Assembly: GCA_021399445.1 (NCBI GenBank)
Contig: JAJTUQ010000006.1
Span: 1,612,001-1,676,000, forward strand
Source of the DNA: Xylogone sp. PMI_703
Lineage: Eukaryota; Ascomycota; Leotiomycetes
DNA length: 64,000 bases
Direction: 5' to 3'
The translations under genes were made by a program, and so were the position numbers. Positions 57,224 through 64,000 of the stretch are shown here, piece by piece (the first letter of the stretch is position 1; the number at the start of each line of letters is the position of its first letter). The notes under the pieces were generated by a model. That model did no database searches. It worked only from the letters and a program-made list of their open reading frames with translations, and had not been told where the DNA came from.

Positions 57224-59004
57224 ATGTCGCCACAGAATGTGGAATTCGAAGTTGCGGTTGTCGAGCATGAACCGGCGCTACAACCTGACAAGCATCCTAC
57301 GCTGAAGCTCGATCCTCATGGCTATCCCCTACGTCCTCAACCTTCTGATGACCCGCTAGGCAAGCAAATCACTTTATACCGAGTTTTGTATTGATCGTAT
57401 GCTAATGCTTCACCAGACCCTTTGAATTGGAGTCCTGCGTGGAAGGTGGCGACGCTGCTCCAGGTCGCTTTCCTAGCTTTTCTTGGCCCATTCACGCAGG
57501 GTTATATTGTCAGTTTACAAGCTCTACCAGCCTTGCCTGGGTTTGTGCTGATTTGCGGCGCAGAATCCAGCGTATGCTCCACTGGCGAAATACATGCATA
57601 TCACTATCACAGAGGCGTCATATAATACCACGACACCTATGGTTACTTCGGGCGCAATTGGATTGCTCCTATCACCAATATCGAATATCTATGGCAGACG
57701 ACCGGTATATATCTTCGTTTCAATCATTGGCATCGTCGCAGGCGCTGGGTCTGCCATTTCTAAAACCTGGGGAACCCTAATTGTTTCCCGGTTCTTTGTC
57801 GGGGTTGGGTTGGCGCCAGGACTGGCAATTGGAGCAGCGGCTGTCTCAGACATGTTTTTCATGCACGAACGTGGCAAGTACGTACTGTAATATCAACTGG
57901 TTGTCCGAATTTCCATTTTGACGTTCCATTCAGATATATGGGGATATACGTGATCGCGTAAGAATGCTCCTCTTCATGGAGAGCTTCATTCATCACTAAC
58001 CATAACAAAAGCGTAACCAACGGAGCTCATATCGCGGCTCTCTGCGGTGGATTCACTGCTCAGCAACTCAGCTGGCGCTGGAGCTACTGGGTTCCCTGCA
58101 TCACGCTCGCTATCAGTTGGCTTGTTAACTGCTTCTGCCTTCCAGAGACACTTTGCCATCGCGACCCCATTACACGTCAGCCCATCAAGCGTAACAAGTC
58201 ACGTCTGGCGCTTTTCACCTTTCGATCCACTTCTAATGGGCGGCGTATCAAGTTGTGGGACATCACACACTGTTTCCTCATGTTGAAATATCCATCTGTC
58301 CTCTTCTGCTTTGTCTACTATGCTTTTGCTTTTGGTATTGGCACCATACTCTTCGCTGTCACCAGCGCGGCGGCATTCGGCCAAACATACCACTTTAACG
58401 TGGCGCAGGTAGGCATGGCCATGGGGCTTTCGACGACTATAGGGTCTGTCATTGGTGAATTTGCATCCGGCACGGTCAGTGATCGAATCCTATACCTCTT
58501 CATGAAGCGACACGACGGAGAGGTCAGCAGTGAGGCAAGATTGACTGCAACTTGGCCAGGTGCCTTCCTCCTCCCAGCTGGGATAATCATTGAAGGAGTA
58601 TGCCTGGAATACAAGACACACTGGTCGGGGCCGGTCTTGGGAATTGGTATTGCCTCTTTTGGTCTACAAATCGTTTCAACGAACATCTACGCCTACTTGG
58701 CCGATTGCTACACGCCACAGAATGCAGAGATCTCGGTCTTGCTCAATTTCGGGCGCACTAGTGCCTTCCCATTCACTTTGGGTTTCTTTATGGTCAGTCG
58801 ATTCCGGGCCTCATTTGACTCCATTGATGCTGACGTTATGTGATCGTACAGCTCCCATTCGCCAAAGCGACCAATTTTGGGGTTGCATGGTCAGTGATGG
58901 CTTTGATAAGCGTGATATTGTATGGAGGCATCATTCTTTTGATGTGGAAAGGCAAAAGCTGGCGAGAGAAGTTGGGAGCACCAAACTTCGACAGAGATTT
59001 ATAA
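57224..59004 (+). CDS. MFS transporter with GC-AG intron and 24-nt microexon
   Basis: Exons 57224-57359, 57417-57508, 57564-57877, 57934-57957, 58012-58792, 58852-59004 give exactly 500 codons (499 residues). The first intron starts GC (GCAAGC) with a CTAAT branch site; this donor gives the expected DPLDPLNWSPAWK. The DPLNWS start, GRRPVYIFVSIIGIVAGAGS (signature after TM2/3) and RFFVGVGLAPGLAIGAAAVS are typical of fungal 12-TM MFS drug/solute exporters of the DHA1 type. A loop (58150-58270) precedes the second half with SVLFCFVYYAFAFGIGTILF and STTIGSVIGEF. Substrate unknown; possibly exports an aromatic or secondary product given the neighbours. It looks intact. Confidence 0.85.
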
Positions 59005-59909
59005 CTTGTGCCGCCGATGCTTTGGCTTGAGCATTGGTAACTTTGTTGCCGCATCAGACACACAGAGTAACGAACCTAATCAGATAAGCCTAGGTTTTCA
59101 AGTTTAATAGTTTTATACTTTTAATTAAAAATCTTACTTCGTTTGACTAGAAGACTTTTAGTCATTCTAAATGTTAGAATATATCCCTCTAAGGTCTCAT
59201 TGCCCACACAGATCTTAATCCTGGAAAACAAAAGAGTCACTGTCAAGAAGAGACAGCGGAACTCGAGCACCACGTAGAATTAGGGGGGGTGTTAATTCCG
59301 AACTGAGAAAATATAGGCGGCACGAGGACGGAAGTATCGTGAGTCTACATCACCCCTCCAAAAGGCTGTTATGTCACTCGAATAGATAGATTGTGTGTGA
59401 ATGTATTGGGAGGCGTGCCGCGCATGTCAAAAGCGGATTATCGCTACCGGCGGAAAATTTCTAGAATAGGAAAATCGTAGCGCAATACAGTAGTCTGTGC
59501 GCAGTTTTGTCGCGAACCCCGACGCCCAACCAGCCCTCGGTGTTCGGCCAAAAAAAAAGTCCGTCAGTCAAAAGTCCTTCAACTTTCATATAGAACTATT
59601 GGCAGGAATCCAGCCTTTCAGCCCGTGGCTTCTCACTTTCCACAACCCGAGTGTACATATTTCCGATAATTTTGATGAACGGAACTATTTCCGCAATGTA
59701 TATTAGAGAGGAGAAGTCAAATGTTATTTATGATTCGAACATCTATGGAGACTGGTTCAAATATGCCTACTGTGAATGACCATAGTGGGATTAAGTTTGA
59801 TTTAACTGCCCTCCAATAGCACACTGGGGCTTCTTCTCTTGTTTTGCCATATCTCCCAGTCTATAGGCACTTCTTCGAATCTTTAAAACGCCCATAATGC
59901 TAGAGAATC
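59005..59909. other. Intergenic region
   Basis: 3' flank of the transporter and promoter of the hydrolase. One AT-rich patch at 59100-59160. A small ORF at 59497-59706 has no motif. Confidence 0.45.
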
Positions 59910-61086
59910 ATGGCTTCTAACAAAGTTTCTGAGTGCTGCACTCAAGGCACAGCAGGATCAAGTATGTCATTATTCCCAACCCACTTAATGTAATGGAAAC
60001 ACGTATTATCACTTGGATACTTACGCTTCAAAGAGACCCACCAGCTTTCAGGTACAACCATCAAAATGGGGTCTATTGATACTTATGTGGTGGCTCCTCC
60101 GTCAACACCGCAGGGTGCACTCCTTCTTCTGCCAGATGGATTCGGTCTCGTGATGCACAATTTCATCCTCGCCGACCTTTTTGCAAAGCAAGGATGGGCA
60201 GTTTTCGTCCCGGATTATTTCCAAGGTGGGCCACTCACATTTAATACCAGCTTCTTTCTACCTACGCAACCGTATCCTCGTCTGCCTCACGAAAATTTTC
60301 ATATTGGCACGTATGACTTATGACTGATCACACATACAGGCAATACAATGCCAGAAGCATACCTTCGTCGCAACCCCGACCTCAGCATCGATGACCAAGT
60401 TTGCTGGTCGGACGAGGACAGGGCCAAAATGCGAGACTTTGATCTGGACCAATGGGCTGCTACCCACTCCCCTGACTTTGTGAACGAACTTCTAGCCAGA
60501 TTGATTCCGCTCGTTAAAGCTCAGCTACCCTCAAGTGCTACGCCACTTTTTGCTGTAGGGTATTGCTTCGGTGGAAAGTATGTTTTTACACTTGCGGGTA
60601 CTGGACATATTCAAGCCGGTGCGGTCTTTCATCCGGTAAGTTGAAATGGGAATCTTCTCACAAGCGTTGAAGTAGTAGTTTTAGGAGATAAATACAATCG
60701 GGAGCGAGGTTCCGGGTTCCCTTTTCTTATCTTCTCTGTATCTCGACTTTTATAACAATCGACAAGTTGATGACTAACCAGTATGATAGAGCTGGACCAA
60801 TATCAACGATACCAAGGGTACAAACTGCCCTATACTGATCGGTGCGGCGGAGCAAGATCATCTCACGTCACTCTCTTTATGTCAGGAACTGAAGGTGTCG
60901 CTGAAGGACCAGAATGTGGCGGTCGAACTGCATATTTACGACGGTGTGGGCCATGGGTTTGCATCGCGGCCCAACACGGAAGATCTGCTGGCCAAGAAGC
61001 AGTTTGAGAGGGCATTTGGGGACGCGAATATGTTCTTTAAGAAACTTGCATCAGAGCGGACTACGGCTGTCGGTTGTGGAAGGTGA
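59910..61086 (+). CDS. Dienelactone hydrolase family protein
   Basis: Exons 59910-59961, 60052-60225, 60340-60635, 60790-61086 (last intron 154 nt) give 272 residues. After MASNKVSECCTQGTAGS come LLLLPDGFGLVMHNFILADL, FVPDYFQGG-type elements split by an intron, and VGYCFGGKYVFTLAGTGHI with the Cys nucleophile of the GxCxGG elbow. In the last exon, ILIGAAEQDHLTS has the acid and YDGVGHGFASRP the His of the triad. Such enzymes open dienelactones in beta-ketoadipate-type catabolism of chloroaromatics or act as other carboxylic-ester hydrolases in the cytosol. It is same-strand and 0.9 kb from the MFS transporter. Confidence 0.85.
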
Positions 61087-61479
61087 ATCACAAGGCAAAT
61101 TGACCTTTCGATACTTAAATTGATTGGAAGGAAAACATTCGTCAGTAAAAAGAATCTGCTATTCAATCTGGAATATTCCAAGGCCATCGCTAGTTACGTT
61201 TTGGACTCACGTTCTAATCTTAATATGCGCTTTTGAGCTTTCAAATTTTCTTGGAATTTGCTAGATGTATTAGGTAATAAGATAATTTTTGGAAATTTTG
61301 TTATGAAATCTAGTTTATCTGCAGTAACTATATATAAAGTTAAGCCTACTAACAAAAGCAAATGACTTGCAGTCATGAACAACTGTTAATAAATTATATT
61401 TCAATCAGTTCATGAATTTGATACAGATACATGGATAAGCGAAGGGGCTGTCAACAACGTCGAAAGAAGAAATAACTAA
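61087..61479. other. Intergenic region
   Basis: AT-rich; no gene. A long A-run at 61490-61503 lies just to the right. Confidence 0.4.
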
Positions 61480-61860
61480 TCATAAAGACAAAAAAAAAAA
61501 AAATATGTTAATAAAAAATTTTTGAAGAACACTATGAGATATTAATAGAATAGAGAATGTCAAGTTTATGTGATCTGCACACCTTAAGGCTATCTCTGGT
61601 TCCCACGTAATATCTGCCGGATCCTTATAGTCCTTCCTGTAGGAGAACCACTCTCTGGGACAAGAAAGGTAGTTAGAATCACCATGTACGCCCAAAACGC
61701 TGTGGGAGCTACAACCCGTTGAATTCAGCTTATAGCTCTTTATAGCTTTGACGTCAAAATATCTATCATCGTCATCTCGAGTATTAACCCAGTAGTGATT
61801 TGGTTCGCCAGTATACTCCTTTCTTGATTTAGCCATGTTGTTTAGACATATCTCGCACAC
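61480..61860 (-). pseudogene. Chromodomain-like fragment
   Basis: The minus-strand frame has HYWVNTRDDDDRYFDVKAIK and, after a Ser/Cys stretch, YRKDYKDPADITWEPEIALR. The last part resembles a chromodomain (GYpdp...TWEP..L), as found at the end of chromovirus integrases. The downstream end is hydrophobic/AT-derived. No integrase was found beside it. Low-confidence element remnant. Confidence 0.4.
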
Positions 61861-61882
61861 GCTTGGTGCTTTAGTGTGTCAG

Positions 61883-62233
61883 TCAAAATTCGAATGAGTA
61901 GAGAATTATACCCAGAAATATCAGAGGATCTAACTGTACCGTTCCTTGCCTTGAAGAAATTATTGTAGGCGTCAGCATTGGTAAATTTGGCTTTGCAGTG
62001 CTGCTGGATATTATATTCTTATTGGCATGCCAAAGACATAGGAATATCCTTGATTCTGGGGAAATGGCTAAAATCAACTGCTTTGTCACAGTCAGTACTA
62101 ACTGGTCTAGGATTGAGACGTCTGCATTCATCAGGAATATGTTAAAGTCTACAATATATCCTTTGGGTGCTTAGCTTTGTTGGAAGCAGCATGGATCCAA
62201 GGAGACAACAATAAAGATTCTAGATACATTAAT
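61883..62233 (-). mobile_element. Mutator-like (MULE) transposase fragment
   Basis: On the minus strand, RIFLCLWHANKNIISS is the conserved Cys-Trp-His-x-Asn-Lys-Asn segment of MULE transposase domains, preceded by LVLTVTKQLILAISPES; further up lies SPWIHAASNKAKHPKD. Stops and frame changes separate these pieces, so the element is dead. Confidence 0.55.
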
Positions 62234-62239
62234 CTAGTT

Positions 62240-62893
62240 TCATTTGATAGATTCACCCTCTGGCAATGGGATATTGCAACCATTACAGAGCACGCAAAGG
62301 TATGAAAAGAACCCAACCTGGTGGACCAAAGCCAAAGCTCCCTCCTTTCCAAATGCTCTCACCGCCCGCTGCCACATTGTTTCCGGTAGAGGTCCCATCT
62401 TATTTAGCAACTCCATGGTAACATCAAATGCAGTCTCTTCTTCTTCATTGAGACCACTTGGTTTGCGCCCAGTCTTGATCAAGTCGATTTGCTGTTGCGT
62501 CAAGTGTGTCCCAGAAACGGCGATCCGCTCGTGAGAATAGATCTCAAACAACGCCTCCCATTTCGAGCCCGTTGCAAGAATTGCTATCTCACGAGATGCG
62601 AGCGGAAGGCCTGGGATTTTTGGGATGGACCTCAAGCAATCGAAGAAGGCCCGTGCGACATCAACCGTGTACAGCAAGGGACAAAATGGTCCAAGAAGTG
62701 ACCCATCAGACCCTTTATATACAAATCTAAGAAAGATGTGAGCCATGAGCTGACAGCCAGTGTCGACGGGTCCGACTTTTGGGTTGTTATACTTGTCTTG
62801 GAAGAACTCTGTGGCAAAGCGATTCATTTCATTATTTAGCTGCTTCTGTTCGTCATTTAAATCGCTTGAAGCGAGAGGCGGGAAACGAGACAT
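62240..62893 (-). CDS. Carboxymuconolactone decarboxylase/AhpD-like protein
   Basis: The frame is open from 62929 but the ATG at 62893 gives MSRFPPLASSDLNDEQKQLN, the usual start of this family; 217 residues. The body has GPFCPLLYTVDVARAFFDCL, PLASREIAILATGSKWEALF (all-alpha AhpD-like core), EIYSHERIAVSGTHLTQQQI and a C-terminal ALALVHQVGFFSYLCVLCNG. Many family members lack the CxxC pair and act as decarboxylases or in polyketide-like pathways; here two nearby Cys in VLCNGC are C-terminal and not a classic CxxC redox site. No introns. Intact. It follows transposon debris on the left, with no co-directional partner. Confidence 0.8.
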   Translation of the reverse strand: MSRFPPLASSDLNDEQKQLNNEMNRFATEFFQDKYNNPKVGPVDTGCQLMAHIFLRFVYKGSDGSLLGPFCPLLYTVDVARAFFDCLRSIPKIPGLPLASREIAILATGSKWEALFEIYSHERIAVSGTHLTQQQIDLIKTGRKPSGLNEEEETAFDVTMELLNKMGPLPETMWQRAVRAFGKEGALALVHQVGFFSYLCVLCNGCNIPLPEGESIK

Positions 62894-64000
62894 CTTATTC
62901 AACGCTCTCGTGTAGATTTTGAATCTCAAATCAAAGTACGTTTGGGAAATTTCTATTATTCTTGTATTTTTCTAGGTGATATATATACCTTACCCTCAAT
63001 GATTAAAGCTAAACGAGTATCTAAATACTTTGGTGATGGGCATTGTCGCGGAAATAATTCCTGCAAGATATGTATTGAAATACGCCTCGGTCCCAGTTGC
63101 AGAAGGCCGCGGAATGGTCAAAACGAGACCCCGCGACCAGACTATAACACAAACGTGTAAGGAAACCGGGATGAAATCGTGTGACTACAACATAAATATT
63201 ACTTTAATAACTACTATTTCTGAAAACACATTTTAATAGATTAAGGGTTAAACCTCCCTTTAGAACGCTTATTAGTACATTTGATAATATAAAACTTTAA
63301 ACTTAATTATTAATTATTAATTATCACTTAAGTTTAACTGTTAAGATATTAACTAGTTATATAATCTAAATTGTAATCTTTGTTAGGAATTATGGGAGCA
63401 GAGCATACTGGCGCTCGGTAGCTATGCGATCGGAGTGGAACGACTAATAATCCGGTAAAAGAGTATTTAAGGGTATAACTCCTTAAATACTGAATATAAG
63501 AATAAACATATAATGTATTAGCCAATATAAGCCTATTCAACCCTACAATACGGTAGTGCCTAGTGAATCAACATTTCCATAATATAAGCCTAATGATTAT
63601 AATCTTAACAGGTTATGAGCCCGGACGTATGTTGAGGCGTCACTAAGAAGAATAGTAGTTAAGACATGTTCACCGTAAGTCTATCACCAAGGATAGCCAA
63701 AACACACATTGCTGCATAAGTCTTTGTAGAAGAAAGAAGTCTACAGAACATCAGTTAAAACGTAGATCAATCGGTTCTAAGTCTTGAAACGGATAGATAT
63801 GTGACGACGAATTGTCGGTCTACAATAAGTACTTGAAGATCATGGCTCCTTAATCAGTATTGAGTACCTTAGCATAATACTTACCTATTTATCTAAATCT
63901 AATAATCAGTTATAAGTCTCTCTAACCTTGAGTTATGATACAATAACTCAAAAGACAACAAAATCTTCATCCTTATCTTACTGACATTTGAGAAGATAGA
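62894..64000. other. AT-rich intergenic end of the window
   Basis: No gene found. 63240-63400 is very AT-rich (TTAATTATTAATTATT), typical of RIP or noncoding spacer. A perfect 11-bp inverted repeat is at 63462-63491. ORFs 62942-63236 and 63349-63540 have no motif. Confidence 0.45.
63462..63491. repeat. Hairpin: 11-bp perfect inverted repeat
   Basis: AGTATTTAAGG (63462-63472) and CCTTAAATACT (63481-63491), 8-nt loop, in AT-rich noncoding DNA. Confidence 0.65.

Overview
This is a stretch of a filamentous ascomycete genome (Pezizomycotina). Genes carry many short introns (about 45-155 nt) with GT..AG ends and CTAAC/CTGAC-type branch sites. The families are typical of that group: Zn2Cys6 regulator, N-terminal domain of fungal STAND proteins, nucleoside-phosphorylase plus ubiquitin-like fold, LysM chitinase, CmcJ/asaB-like oxygenase. 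A leotiomycete-like host is only an impression. No rRNA, tRNA or CRISPR array was seen. The window mixes intact genes, freshly broken genes and transposon debris separated by AT-rich spacers, so it reads as an accessory region.

Layout. 0-6.3 kb: the 3' end of a UbiD/Fdc1-type decarboxylase, then a large multi-exon gene joining a beta-propeller-like N-terminus, a TRP-like six-helix channel and two MYND zinc fingers. 7.6-9.1 kb: a secreted Thr-rich/DUF6923-type protein split by one TGA. 11.3-12.6 kb: a free-standing STAND N-terminal domain protein. 14.9-17.3 kb: a decayed NmrA-like gene and a frameshifted glutathione transferase. 18.2-20.2 kb: a four-exon nuclear protein with a PD-(D/E)XK-like motif. 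21-30.2 kb: five intact genes (NmrA/isoflavone-reductase-like, dimeric alpha/beta-barrel, flavin-reductase-like, homogentisate-dioxygenase-like, CocE-like hydrolase) that could form a small aromatic-catabolism cluster. 31.8-36.9 kb: a Tc1-type transposase remnant, a Zn2Cys6 factor with a damaged first zinc-finger exon, and the 3' relic of a polyketide synthase (KR end, ACP, TE).

37-54 kb: the C-terminal half of a nucleoside-phosphorylase/ubiquitin-like protein abuts an integrase-bearing element. Its N-terminal half, or that of a sister copy, lies about 14.5 kb away in the same orientation. Between the halves are a Cys-rich secreted-protein relic, a possible solo LTR, an intact 14-exon chitin-binding GH18/LysM chitinase, a secreted caspase-like protein, a WD40 scrap, a conserved fungal membrane protein and a frameshifted TMEM184/OST-alpha-like gene. 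55-63 kb: an asaB/CmcJ-like oxygenase with one nonsense codon, an MFS transporter with a GC-AG intron, a dienelactone hydrolase, Mutator/chromodomain debris and a carboxymuconolactone-decarboxylase-like protein.

Two themes link the parts. First, many genes are otherwise complete but carry one lesion (nonsense or 1-nt indel). Together with AT-rich blocks and a diverged direct repeat differing mainly by G-to-A, this suggests repeat-induced point mutation (RIP) or relaxed constraint, although assembly error is the main alternative for single-base lesions. Second, there are several free modules that elsewhere belong to fungal NLR/cell-death proteins (STAND N-terminal domain, nucleoside phosphorylase, caspase fold, WD40). 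The idea that they or the 21-30 kb genes act together is inference.
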